A DNA stretch of 64,000 bases from Pseudomonas sp. DG56-2 (lineage in GTDB: Bacteria; Pseudomonadota; Gammaproteobacteria; Pseudomonadales; Pseudomonadaceae), in NCBI RefSeq assembly GCF_004803755.1, contig NZ_CP032311.1, positions 2,930,501 to 2,994,500 of the forward strand, read 5' to 3'. A program made the translations under genes and the position numbers. The stretch's first letter is position 1. Each line of letters opens with the position of its first letter. The notes under the pieces were generated by a model that had not been told where the DNA came from, made no database searches, and saw only the letters and a program-made list of their open reading frames with translations. This document shows, piece after piece, positions 26,211 through 35,041 of this stretch.

Positions 26211-27257
26211 TTATTCGGGAAAGAGCACGCGCAGGTGCTCGCTACGGGCCAGCGACTGGCAAGCCAGCGTCCAGCCCTGGTCAATTTCCTGCTGGTCGAG
26301 GGCTTCGTTGCGCAGCATCTGCACCTCGCCGCTTTCAACCGTGCACATGCAGGTGGCGCATGAGCCCACCAGGCATGAGCTGGGGGGTTGCAGGCCCGCT
26401 CGGCGCATCGCCTCGAGCAGCGTTTCGCCTTCGGCGCACGGCACCTCGAACTCTTCACCGTCCAGGCGCACCGAAAGCTGGCTACCAGGGCCGCTGGTGT
26501 CGACGGCCGGCAGCGCCTTGACCTCGCCCTCTTCGGGCAGGGAAACGAAGCGCTCGACGTGTACCTGCTTACCGGGCATGCCCAGGGTTTGCAGGGCGTC
26601 AACAGCAGCCTCCATAAACGGCCCCGGGCCACAGATGAACGCCTCGGCGCTGGCGAAGGGGCGTGCCAGTTCGGCCAACTGACTCACCGTCGGGATGCCC
26701 TGGACCGAGTCGAGCCAATGAATCACTTGCAGGCGCTGCGGATGCGCCGCCGCCAGGGCCTTGAGTTGATCGCGAAAGATCACCGACGCTTCATCACGGT
26801 TGGCGTAGATCAGCAGAATTCGCCCGTTTCCGGCCAGCAGTGCCGAACGCAGAATCGACAGCACCGGGGTGACACCGCTACCGCCCCCGAACAGCAGCAG
26901 GTCGGTGTCCAGTTGGCGCGGCACAAATACTCCGGCCGGCACCAACACTTGCAGGTTGTCCCCCGCCTGCACGGCGTCGCACAACCAGTTCGAGGCACGA
27001 CCATCACGCACCCGTTTGATCGTGACCCGCAACGGCTCGTCGAGCAGTGGCGTACTCGACAGCGAGTAACAGCGCGGCAACCAGGCCTCCTGGTGCGGCA
27101 CGCGCAGGGTCAGAAACTGCCCGGGTCGATAGCGAAAGCGCTCAGCCAGCGCATCGGGCACTTCAAATTCCAGCGAGCGGCTGTCGGCGGTTTCTTCGAT
27201 CACGCGGGTCACGCGCAGGGTCAGGTAATCCAGGCTTGCAGTGGCAGCGGCTGACAT
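26211..27257 (-). CDS. kshB: 3-ketosteroid 9alpha-hydroxylase reductase component (KshB)
   Basis: 348 residues, ATG at 27257 with GAGGATC upstream. FAD domain with R62-C-Y64-S65, NAD domain starting LLFGGGSGVTP (121-131), and a C-terminal plant-type 2Fe-2S ferredoxin domain with C295, C300, C303 and C333. This FAD-NAD-ferredoxin order is that of KshB/PaaE-like reductases. KshB passes electrons from NADH to the Rieske oxygenase KshA (here at 36257). It lies 9 bases downstream of kstD, whose product acts on the same substrates. Confidence 0.9.
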   Translation of the reverse strand: MSAAATASLDYLTLRVTRVIEETADSRSLEFEVPDALAERFRYRPGQFLTLRVPHQEAWLPRCYSLSSTPLLDEPLRVTIKRVRDGRASNWLCDAVQAGDNLQVLVPAGVFVPRQLDTDLLLFGGGSGVTPVLSILRSALLAGNGRILLIYANRDEASVIFRDQLKALAAAHPQRLQVIHWLDSVQGIPTVSQLAELARPFASAEAFICGPGPFMEAAVDALQTLGMPGKQVHVERFVSLPEEGEVKALPAVDTSGPGSQLSVRLDGEEFEVPCAEGETLLEAMRRAGLQPPSSCLVGSCATCMCTVESGEVQMLRNEALDQQEIDQGWTLACQSLARSEHLRVLFPE

Positions 27258-27266
27258 GAAAGATCC

Positions 27267-28976
27267 TCACCGATTGGCGGCAATGTGATTGGCCGCGATG
27301 TACCCGAAGGTCATGGCCGGACCAAGGGTCCCGCCCGCACCGGGATAACTGGTGCCCATCACCGATGCCGAGCAGTTGCCGATGGCATACAGGCCTGGGA
27401 TGGCCTCGCCGGTTTCGCTGACCACCTGGGCATGTTCGTTGGTCAACAGCCCGCCCTTGGTGCCGATGTCGCCGGCGTCCAGGCGCATCGCATAGAACGG
27501 TCCCTTGCCAAGCGGCGCCAGGCAGGGGTTGGGTTTGACGTTGCTGTCGCCGTAGTAACGGTCGAACACATTGCCGCCCCTGCCGAACTCGGTATCGATA
27601 CCGGTACGGGCGAATTCGTTCATGCGCTTGACGGTCTGCTCAAGTCCGGTACTGTCGACGCCGATCTGCGCGGCCAGCGCCGGCAGGCTGTCAGCCTTGA
27701 AGTACAGCGTATTGAGCCATTCCTTGCGTAGGCGGCTGTCCGGCATGACCTGGGCCGGCATCAATGGGCCCATGGCGTAGTTGAAGCGAAAGCGCGCGTC
27801 GAAGATCACCCAGGCTGGAATCGACTGGCCACCGCTGCCGTGGTTATCGCGGTACATGGCATCGACGAATTCCAGGTACGGCGCCGCCTCGTTGACGAAG
27901 CGCCGTCCCAGGCTGTTGACCACAATGGCGCCGGGGAACGCCCGCTCGGCAAACACCCCGCGCGGTTTCTCTTCGCCGGGCACGGCAATGGTCGGTGCCC
28001 ACCAGGCCCAGTCCATCAGGGCGGTGGCTGCCCCCAGCGCCATCCCGGCCTGCAGTGCGGCACCGGTGTTGTTGCCCGGTGGCGTGGCGCTCCAGTCGCG
28101 CGCGGTCGGCTGCGGCAAGAAGCGCTCGCGCAAGGCCTGGTTCTGCTCAAAGCCCCCGGAGCCGAAGATCACCGCGCGACGGGCATGCAATTGCTGGGGC
28201 TGCCCGTCACGGCTGACCTGCACCCCGGTGACGCGGCCGTTATCGGTCAGCAGCGCCTGAAAATCGGTGTTCAACCACAGCGGCACCTTGCGGTCCATCA
28301 ACGAGCGACGCAGCGACGCGACCAAGGCACTGCCCAGGGCGGCACGGCGGTCACGGCGGCCCTTGCGGCGCCATTTGAAATCCAGTTTGTAACGCAACAT
28401 CAGGCCGAGAATCAGCAGGCGCCAGCCGAACGAGCGCGACATGGCTTTGTGCGCATGGCGGGCGGTCCAGGCGATACGCCCCATCAACAGGGTCGATGGC
28501 GACGGCGTGCGCAGATTGGCGAGTTCATCACCGAGCAGGCCGGTGTCGAACAGCTCCGGGTCCAGAGTGCGTCCGCCCGCCAGAGCGCCTGGCAGTTGCG
28601 GGTAGTAGTCGGGGTACTTGTGCGCCACGGCATAACGTACGTGACTGTTCTCTTCCAGGGCCCGGATCATCTGCGGCGCGTGTTCAAGGTAGGCGCGCAA
28701 GCGTGGTTCATCGCCATGTTCACCGGTCGCCGCCTTGAGGTACTGCAGGGCCAGCTCGAAGCTGTCACGCCCGCCCTTGGCGGCAAAATAGTGGTTGTTG
28801 GGAATCCAGATACCACCACCGGAAATCGCCGACGTGCCGCCGAATTTGTCGCTTTTCTCGACAACCAGTACTGATAGACCCTGCTCGGCAGCAAACAGCG
28901 CCGAGGTCATTGCACCTGCGCCGGAGCCGACCACAATCACGTCGTAGTGGGAAGTTGACTGAGCTTTAGCTGTCAT
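27267..28976 (-). CDS. kstD: 3-ketosteroid delta1-dehydrogenase
   Basis: 569 residues. N-terminal FAD-binding VVGSGAGAMTSALFAAEQG (about 15-33) and EKSDKFGGTSAISGGGIWIPNN, then a catalytic domain with FRFNYAMGPLMP, and a C-terminal FAD segment IGNCSASVMGTSYPGAGGTLGPAMTFGY holding the Tyr and Gly expected for KstD chemistry. KstD puts a double bond at C1-C2 of 3-keto-delta4-steroids; together with KshAB it triggers ring-B opening. A related delta4-dehydrogenase is the main alternative. A GC-rich hairpin lies between hsaA and this start. Confidence 0.9.
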   Translation of the reverse strand: MTAKAQSTSHYDVIVVGSGAGAMTSALFAAEQGLSVLVVEKSDKFGGTSAISGGGIWIPNNHYFAAKGGRDSFELALQYLKAATGEHGDEPRLRAYLEHAPQMIRALEENSHVRYAVAHKYPDYYPQLPGALAGGRTLDPELFDTGLLGDELANLRTPSPSTLLMGRIAWTARHAHKAMSRSFGWRLLILGLMLRYKLDFKWRRKGRRDRRAALGSALVASLRRSLMDRKVPLWLNTDFQALLTDNGRVTGVQVSRDGQPQQLHARRAVIFGSGGFEQNQALRERFLPQPTARDWSATPPGNNTGAALQAGMALGAATALMDWAWWAPTIAVPGEEKPRGVFAERAFPGAIVVNSLGRRFVNEAAPYLEFVDAMYRDNHGSGGQSIPAWVIFDARFRFNYAMGPLMPAQVMPDSRLRKEWLNTLYFKADSLPALAAQIGVDSTGLEQTVKRMNEFARTGIDTEFGRGGNVFDRYYGDSNVKPNPCLAPLGKGPFYAMRLDAGDIGTKGGLLTNEHAQVVSETGEAIPGLYAIGNCSASVMGTSYPGAGGTLGPAMTFGYIAANHIAANR

Positions 28977-29035
28977 TGTTGTTGTGCCTTGGCTGTGATC
29001 GAAAGTACCCCGGCATGCCGCGCGAGGTAAGCAAC

Positions 29036-29059
29036 CCCGGGCCTTCAGACAGGCCCGGG
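29036..29059. other. Intercistronic GC-rich hairpin between hsaA and kstD
   Basis: CCCGGGCC (29036-29043), 8-base loop, GGCCCGGG (29052-29059). There is no T-tract on the transcribed strand. Likely an mRNA processing or stability element; a very similar hairpin occurs at 60460-60477. Confidence 0.6.
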
Positions 29060-29065
29060 CATGGC

Positions 29066-30253
29066 TCAGACGTACGGATCAGGGTTAGGCAGGCCCAACT
29101 GCACAGCGCCAAGGCTGCGACCGAACGCCATGAAGTTGTTGGCGATATGCCCACGCGCCTGGTGCAGGTCACGGAACAGGCGCGCAACCGGGTTGCTGCT
29201 GTAGAGCCCGGAAGCGGCCATGCAGCGCAGCAGTTCGCTGACTTTCTCGGCGCAGACGTTGGTCACATACGAGGACTGGTAGCGGTACAACAGGCGTGTT
29301 TCAACATCCGGGTATTCGCCCGCCGTGGCCAGTTCCATCAGGTGCGCGTAGTTGCGCTCGAGCACCAGCTTCAAGCTGTCGACGATGATGGTCGCCTCTG
29401 CCACGGTGATCTGTGCCACCGGATCATCAGCGGTTTTCATCCCGTGCTTGCCGACGTGCGCCGCCGCGTTGGCGCGAAATTCGTTGATCGCGCCCTGCAA
29501 GGCACCGATGGCCGAGGTGGAAACGGCACGGGTAAACACCTGGGCAAAGGGAATGGCATAGATTGGGTTGGTATTGACCAGGCGCCCCGGGGTCGCTTCG
29601 GGCATGGGGTTGTTGGTGCGCTGCACGCGGTGCGCCGGCACAAAGGCATCTTCGACGACGATGTCGTGGCTGCCGGTGCCACGCAAACCCAGCACGTCCC
29701 AGTTGTGTTCGATACGGTAGTCGCTACGCGGGATCAGGAAGGTGCCATGTTCGGCGGCAAATTCGTCATCGGCTGGCAGCACACCGCCGAGGAAGCACCA
29801 TTGGCAGTGTTCGCTGCCGCTGGAAAAGCCCCAGCGCCCACTGATGCGATAGCCGCCTTCGACCACGGTGACCTTGGCCACCGGCATGTAGGTGGAGGAG
29901 ATCAACGTGGCGTTGTCCGGGCCCCAGACATCACGCTGGGCTTCGATCGGGTAGCGCGCCAACTGCCAGGGATGCACACCCATCACACCATAGATCCACG
30001 CCGTGGACATGCAGCCTTCGGCGAGGATCGTCTGGATTTCGAAAAAGGTCCGTGGATCTACCTCGTAGCCGCCAAACGCGCGTGGCTGCAGGGCGCGCAA
30101 CAAACCGGTCTCTTGCAACTCGCAGATCGTTTCGTCCGGCACCCGGAAATCACGATCAGCGCGCGCGGTGCGGCTTTTAAGGGCTGGCACCAGGCGCCGG
30201 GCATGTTCAAGCAGTTCGACTTCTTCCGGTGTTTTTACTCGCATGCTGTCCAT
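29066..30253 (-). CDS. hsaA: Flavin-dependent 3-HSA monooxygenase, oxygenase component (HsaA)
   Basis: 395 residues, ATG at 30253 with GGGAGA eight bases before. ACAD-like fold of the group D two-component monooxygenases: LLRALQPRAFGGYEVDP, GWGFSSGSEHCQW-type segment (WGFSSGS), WDVLGLRGTGSHDIVVEDAFVP, and HxxxR region in the C-terminal helices. HsaA hydroxylates 3-HSA at C4 to give the catechol 3,4-DHSA, the substrate of HsaC. The flavin reductase HsaB is not in the window and must come from elsewhere. First gene of the 13-gene operon; a 19-bp box lies 73 bases upstream. Confidence 0.9.
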   Translation of the reverse strand: MDSMRVKTPEEVELLEHARRLVPALKSRTARADRDFRVPDETICELQETGLLRALQPRAFGGYEVDPRTFFEIQTILAEGCMSTAWIYGVMGVHPWQLARYPIEAQRDVWGPDNATLISSTYMPVAKVTVVEGGYRISGRWGFSSGSEHCQWCFLGGVLPADDEFAAEHGTFLIPRSDYRIEHNWDVLGLRGTGSHDIVVEDAFVPAHRVQRTNNPMPEATPGRLVNTNPIYAIPFAQVFTRAVSTSAIGALQGAINEFRANAAAHVGKHGMKTADDPVAQITVAEATIIVDSLKLVLERNYAHLMELATAGEYPDVETRLLYRYQSSYVTNVCAEKVSELLRCMAASGLYSSNPVARLFRDLHQARGHIANNFMAFGRSLGAVQLGLPNPDPYV

Positions 30254-30326
30254 CCGTTCGTTCTCCCAATCTCGTTGCGCGGTTGCGCGAGGCTGGCTTG
30301 ATGATCGAACGCGGCAGGCGATTATT

Positions 30327-30345
30327 CATCGTCAAAGCGGACTAG
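30327..30345 (-). promoter_or_regulatory. 19-bp box for the hsaA-led operon
   Basis: Read toward hsaA: CTAGTCCGCTTTGACGATG, one mismatch in the right arm, 73 bases before the ATG. Confidence 0.75.
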
Positions 30346-30385
30346 AGAACACCGCAGCGGCGCCTTCCCTGGCGCCATTGCAGGT

Positions 30386-31981
30386 TTAAATCGACGCGCG
30401 GCGGGCGGCCCAGGGACGGTCGTGTTCCAATTGCGAAGCCAGGCGCAGGAGCACATCTTCTGCACCCAGGCGCGCAGTGAACATCATCCCCACCGGCAGG
30501 CCGTTGTCACTCATGCCCAGCGGCAAGGAAATCGCTGGCTGCCCACTGACGTTGGCCAGCACGGTGAACGCCGCACTGCCCATGGCCTTGCGTGCATAGC
30601 TCTCATACGGCTGGTTGAGCGACAGCTCGCCCAGCGCCGGGGTCAACGTGGCGGTGACCGGCGAGAGGATCACATCGAAGCGTTCGAACTGCTGCTCCAT
30701 GACCATGCTGATGTCTTCAAACGCATGCCGGGCACGAACCACACCCTCACCCGTGGCCTTGGCGGCGCGCTCCAGCACACCGAAGGTGATGATTTCCAGG
30801 TCCTGCGGACCCAACGTGCGGCCCAAGGCCTTTTCTCGATCATTGACCGAAACCAGTAGCGAGTTACCGATTGCCACACCGTGGGCGCCGAACAACTGCT
30901 GGGCCTGAATCGGCAGGCGCAGTTCATCCACCTCGTGACCCAGGCCGAGCAACTGCTTGATGGTTTCGTCGAGGACCTTGGCAATCGCCGGGTCCAGCGC
31001 TGCCCCGGTCAGCGACTCGCGCACAAGGCCGACCCGCAGCCGGCCTGGATCGCGGCCCAGTTCCTCGGCATAGGGCCGCAGCAGTGGTTGAGTCCAGTAC
31101 GGGCTTCCAGGCTCGTGGCCCTGGCCGGCATCGAGGAACAACGCCGTATCGCGCACACTGTGCGAAACCACGTTGGCTACGCTGGCGCCAAACGAGCCTT
31201 CCAGGCGCGCGGGCCCGCTCGGGGTGCGGTAGCGCGTCGGCTTGAGCCCGACCAGACCACAATAGGACGCCGGGATGCGAATCGAGCCGCCACCGTCGGT
31301 GGCATGGGCGACCGGTACAATACCGGCAGCCACTGCCGCCGCAGAGCCTCCTGACGAGCCACCGCTGCTCAGTGCCAGGTTCCAGGGGTTGCGTGTCTGC
31401 CCCCAGGCCAGCGACTCGGTGGTCGTGGTCAGGCCGAACTCCGGGCTGGTGGCCTTGCCGAAAGGAACCGCTCCGGCTGCTTCGTAGCGGCGGATCAAAG
31501 TGCTGGTTACGCTTGAAGGCGGCGCGTCCTTGAACAAACGGCTGCCATTGCTGGTAGTGGTGCCTTGCAGGTAAGTATTGAGGTCCTTGAGCAGGATCGG
31601 CACCCCGGCCAGCGTTCCCTGGGCCAGGGTCCCTGCTTTTTGCCTGGCTGCCAGCAACGCACGGGCGTAGTCATCATGGCGCATATTGACAGCATTGATC
31701 TTCGGGTTGACCAGGTCGCAACGGGCAAATGCCGCAGCCAGCAGATCCTCAGCACTGAAATCACCGGCTTGCAGCCCCTTGACCATGGCCCAGGCATCCA
31801 GGCTCAGATATTCACTGGCCGTTAACCCGCCCGCTGCGCGCGCATCGGCAAAACGCCCCAAAAGCCCTACTCCCAACGCTACTGCGCCAGCCTTGAGCAC
31901 CTGACGTCGCGGCCAGCCATCGGCAGCATCGGCGCCAGGGGCTGCGGCCGTATCAGCCGCTGGCACTGCTTTATTTTCCAT
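30386..31981 (-). CDS. Amidase signature enzyme with probable Tat signal
   Basis: 531 residues. The N-terminus has W23-P-R25-R26[15 protein letters not shown], a twin-arginine-type signal followed by ADARAAGG, so export to the periplasm is likely. Amidase signature triad: K132 in PILLKDLN, S209 in [12 protein letters not shown], and S233 in [11 protein letters not shown]. Family members hydrolyse amide bonds. Next to an aldehyde dehydrogenase in a unit with a 19-bp box, this is a candidate for deconjugating glycine- or taurine-bound bile acids before degradation. An amidase-signature bile-salt amidase is known from sphingomonads. Other amides are possible. No trace of an Ntn-type bile salt hydrolase is seen. 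Confidence 0.82.
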   Translation of the reverse strand: MENKAVPAADTAAAPGADAADGWPRRQVLKAGAVALGVGLLGRFADARAAGGLTASEYLSLDAWAMVKGLQAGDFSAEDLLAAAFARCDLVNPKINAVNMRHDDYARALLAARQKAGTLAQGTLAGVPILLKDLNTYLQGTTTSNGSRLFKDAPPSSVTSTLIRRYEAAGAVPFGKATSPEFGLTTTTESLAWGQTRNPWNLALSSGGSSGGSAAAVAAGIVPVAHATDGGGSIRIPASYCGLVGLKPTRYRTPSGPARLEGSFGASVANVVSHSVRDTALFLDAGQGHEPGSPYWTQPLLRPYAEELGRDPGRLRVGLVRESLTGAALDPAIAKVLDETIKQLLGLGHEVDELRLPIQAQQLFGAHGVAIGNSLLVSVNDREKALGRTLGPQDLEIITFGVLERAAKATGEGVVRARHAFEDISMVMEQQFERFDVILSPVTATLTPALGELSLNQPYESYARKAMGSAAFTVLANVSGQPAISLPLGMSDNGLPVGMMFTARLGAEDVLLRLASQLEHDRPWAARRASI

Positions 31982-32046
31982 GAACTGAATTCCGTTTTAA
32001 TTGTAATAGTCTTCTCGACACGCTCGACCTGCGCCAGAACCCGCGG

Positions 32047-33483
32047 TCAGTCCGCGGTGATCTGCGCCACCATCGCTGCCAGAAAATGCTCGCTGTAGGG
32101 CGGCAGCAAGCCCCACTCGCCACGCGGATCGTGTTCCGGCGCCTTGAGCACGGTGCGCATGTGGCTGAACTCGAGGAAGCCTTCGCGCCCGTGGTAGTGC
32201 CCCATTCCCGAGCCGCCGATACCGCCAAACGGCGCATCATGCAAAGCGGCATGCATCATCACATCATTGAGTGTTACCCCACCCGACAGTGTGTGCTCCA
32301 GCACATGGCGCTGCTCCTCGGCGTCGTTGCCAAAGTAGTAAAGCGCCAGGGGCCGCGGGCGGCCGTTGATCTGGGCAATGACCTGGTCGACCTCATCAAA
32401 GGGCAGCAGCACCATGGCCGGGCCGAAGATTTCCTCGTGCATGATCTGGCTGTCCGGCGCCGGATCGATCACCAGTTGTAGCGGTCGGCGGCGATTCTGC
32501 GCATCGGCCGGTTGTGCGTAGGGGAGGCTCAGCACCCGCGCGCCGGCTTGCTCGGCCTGGGTAACCAGGGTTTCAACCCGGGCCAGGTGCTGGGGATTGA
32601 CCACCGCGACCACATCGGGGTTGTCGCTCACCTCTGGAATGAACGTGCGGTAGGCGCTGGCGAACGCATCGATAAAGCTTTCCAACTGCTCGCGCGGCAC
32701 GTAGACCAAATCAGGGTTGATGCACACTTGGCCACTGTTGGTGGTTTTCGACAGGGCAATGCGAAACGCTGCGGTGGCCAGGTCGGCGCTGCGGGCGACG
32801 ATGACAGGGGATTTACCGCCCAGTTCCAGAGTTACCGGCACCAGGTTTTGCGCTGCGTTGCGCATTACCGACTTGGCCACCGCAGTGCTGCCGGTGAACA
32901 CCAGGTGATCGAAAGGCTGAGCGGTAAAGGCTTGGGCCAGCTCTACCCCGCCGGTGACCACGCCCACCTCAAGCGGGTCGAACCACTCGGTAATCAACTG
33001 CGCCACTAGTGCGGCGGTGCGTGGCACCACCTCCGATGGCTTGAGGATTGCCCGGTTACCCGCCGCCAGCGCCGAGCCCAGCGGGCTGAGCAAGGTGTAC
33101 AGCGGTGCGTTCCAGGTGCCCAGGATGCCCACCGTGCCCTTGGGCTGATACATCACCCAGGCCTCGGCGCCAAGCTGATCGTAGGGGCTGAAGACTGGCC
33201 GTGGCTCATCCTGCATCCAGCCTTCGAGGTGATCGCGCGCGTGCTTGAGCGAACCCAACGAGCCGAGCACATCATTCATCAACGAGAAGCCCTGGGGACG
33301 ACCGCCAAAGTCGGCGTCCATCGCTTCGGCCAGCGCCTGATGATGGGCCACGAGCATGTCGATCACGCGCTGGATACGCGCGCGACGCAGCGCTGCCGGG
33401 ACGGCCCCCTGGGCGTTGAATGCGGCTTTTTGTTCAAGCAACAGCGCCGACAGATCGTCGACAGAAGAAATTGCACAACTCAT
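32047..33483 (-). CDS. Aldehyde dehydrogenase (ALDH3/coniferyl-aldehyde type)
   Basis: 478 residues, ATG at 33483 after GAGGAGG. NAD-binding GTWNAPLYTLLSPL and FTGSTAVAKSVM, general base E220 in LELGGKSP, and nucleophile C254 in SGQVCINPD. The length fits the class 3/CALDH branch. In bile-acid degraders an aldehyde arises when a retro-aldolase cleaves the C5 side chain (C22 aldehyde), and an ALDH converts it to the acid for the next CoA activation. That role is inferred from context. First gene of the unit that includes the amidase. Confidence 0.85.
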   Translation of the reverse strand: MSCAISSVDDLSALLLEQKAAFNAQGAVPAALRRARIQRVIDMLVAHHQALAEAMDADFGGRPQGFSLMNDVLGSLGSLKHARDHLEGWMQDEPRPVFSPYDQLGAEAWVMYQPKGTVGILGTWNAPLYTLLSPLGSALAAGNRAILKPSEVVPRTAALVAQLITEWFDPLEVGVVTGGVELAQAFTAQPFDHLVFTGSTAVAKSVMRNAAQNLVPVTLELGGKSPVIVARSADLATAAFRIALSKTTNSGQVCINPDLVYVPREQLESFIDAFASAYRTFIPEVSDNPDVVAVVNPQHLARVETLVTQAEQAGARVLSLPYAQPADAQNRRRPLQLVIDPAPDSQIMHEEIFGPAMVLLPFDEVDQVIAQINGRPRPLALYYFGNDAEEQRHVLEHTLSGGVTLNDVMMHAALHDAPFGGIGGSGMGHYHGREGFLEFSHMRTVLKAPEHDPRGEWGLLPPYSEHFLAAMVAQITAD

Positions 33484-33590
33484 TGATGCCTCCTCAACTG
33501 AACAAGGGCCAACGCCACTGCGCTGTACCCACCATGGCCGTCATTGCACAACGCCCTGTAGCGGAAACTAGCCTCGCGCCACGGCGACCG

Positions 33591-33609
33591 CGTCGTCCAT
33601 GTGGACGAG
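33591..33609 (-). promoter_or_regulatory. 19-bp box for ALDH-amidase unit
   Basis: Read toward the gene at 33483: CTCGTCCACATGGACGACG. Two mismatches to the consensus; 107 bases to the ATG. Lies 13 bases from the oppositely oriented box at 33623. Confidence 0.65.
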
Positions 33610-33622
33610 TGAAGCGAAAACG

Positions 33623-33641
33623 TTAGTCCGTTGAGACGATG
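33623..33641 (+). promoter_or_regulatory. 19-bp box for MFS gene at 33720
   Basis: TTAGTCCGTTGAGACGATG on the plus strand, 78 bases before the ATG at 33720; one mismatch to the consensus. Confidence 0.78.
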
Positions 33642-33719
33642 TGAAGCACCCTGGCGCTGGGAATACTGCCACATACGCCAAAGGCGCTTGCAGTCTGCCC
33701 GCTTTATCAGGAGTCATCC

Positions 33720-35036
33720 ATGAGTAATACGCACGCTCAACCTACAGGCTGGCGCAGCCATGGCCTGCTGTTTCTATTGGCGATGTTGTACGCCGACAGC
33801 TTCGTCGGTCGGCAGATCATTGCGGTGATGATCGAACCGATCAAGCAGGAGTTCGGCGCCAGCGATACGGAAATGGGCCTGGTCTCGGGCCTGGCCTTCG
33901 CGGCTGTCTATGTGGTGCTCGGCCTGCAGGCCGGGCGCATGGCCGATCACCTGTCGCGCACGCGCCTGCTGGCGCTCACCAGCTTGCTGTGGGCCTTGGC
34001 CACAGTGGCTTGCGGCTTGTCGACCAGCTTTGCCATGCTGGTCGTCGCGCGCATGGCGGTGGCGGTATTCGAGTCACCCACTACGTCGGCGTCGATGTCG
34101 ATCATCGCCGACATCTACCCACCCCATCGGCGTTCGTTTGCCATCAGCTGCTACACCGCTGCGCCGACGTTTTCGACGATTATCGCCCTCAGTGTCGGCG
34201 CCTGGGCCGTTGATCAATACGGGTGGCGCAGCGCATTTTTTGCCGTCGCCTTGCCGGCCCTGGCAATCAGTGCCGCGTTTGCCCTGGTGATGCGCGAACC
34301 GATACGCGGACGCTTCGACCTCACTCACAGTCACGCCGCCCCAGCCAAGCAGCGCTTGCTCGACAACGCTCGTGAACTGCTGGCCCTGCCCGCCTATCGC
34401 TGCCTGGTGCTGGCCTGCGGGGTCACCACCTTCAGCGCCTACGCCTACGCCATGTGGAACGCCAGTTTCCTCGTGCGCTCGCATGACCTGCCCCTGCAAT
34501 ATGCTGGCATCCTCGCGGGCGTGGTAGGCGGCACCTGCGCCGGGCTCGGCGCTTTGTTCAGCGGCTGGCTGACCGATCACCTGGCAGTGAAAAACCAGCA
34601 TTGGCAAATCGGTATTCCGGTCTTCGGCCATGTGCTGGGTACCTGCGCGCTGGTCACTTACCTGCTCTGGCCGCAGAGCATTCTCATGTATGTGGGTGCA
34701 ATTCCGGTACCCAGCGCCATGCTCTGGTGCGGGCTGGCCAGTTTCTTCTCGGTCTGGTGGGTAGGCCCGTCGTTTTCACTGTTGACCCAGTTGGTACCCG
34801 CCCAGCGCCGCGCCACTGCCGTAGCTCTGCAGACTATCGTCACGACGTTGTGCGGCGTGGGCATTGGTCCACTGGCAACCGGGCTGCTCAGTGACACCCT
34901 GATACCCACGTTCGGTATAGAGTCGTTGCGCTACGCCTTGCTGCTGATCAGTTGCACCATCTTCATCGCCGTCATCCTGCTCTGGCGCACCTACCGTTAT
35001 CTGAGCGTAGCGACCGAGCAGTCAGCCTACGCCTGA
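33720..35036 (+). CDS. MFS transporter, paralogue of the 8747 permease
   Basis: 438 residues, ATG at 33720 with CAGGAG 6 bases upstream. About 12 membrane segments; ADSFVGRQIIAVMIEPIKQEFGASDTEMGLVSGLAF at the start matches YIDRQLMAILIEPVKAEFGISDTGIGMLSG of the 8747 protein. The TM4-5 loop YPPHRRSFA replaces YPAKNRS. Probably imports a related steroid. Stands alone on the plus strand between divergent and convergent minus-strand genes, with its own 19-bp box. Confidence 0.83.
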   Translation: MSNTHAQPTGWRSHGLLFLLAMLYADSFVGRQIIAVMIEPIKQEFGASDTEMGLVSGLAFAAVYVVLGLQAGRMADHLSRTRLLALTSLLWALATVACGLSTSFAMLVVARMAVAVFESPTTSASMSIIADIYPPHRRSFAISCYTAAPTFSTIIALSVGAWAVDQYGWRSAFFAVALPALAISAAFALVMREPIRGRFDLTHSHAAPAKQRLLDNARELLALPAYRCLVLACGVTTFSAYAYAMWNASFLVRSHDLPLQYAGILAGVVGGTCAGLGALFSGWLTDHLAVKNQHWQIGIPVFGHVLGTCALVTYLLWPQSILMYVGAIPVPSAMLWCGLASFFSVWWVGPSFSLLTQLVPAQRRATAVALQTIVTTLCGVGIGPLATGLLSDTLIPTFGIESLRYALLLISCTIFIAVILLWRTYRYLSVATEQSAYA

Positions 35037-35041
35037 GGCGG

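Noticed and set aside
29066..30253. Reading this gene as an acyl-CoA dehydrogenase
   Set aside because: It has the fold, but its motifs and its place beside kstD fit the HsaA monooxygenase.
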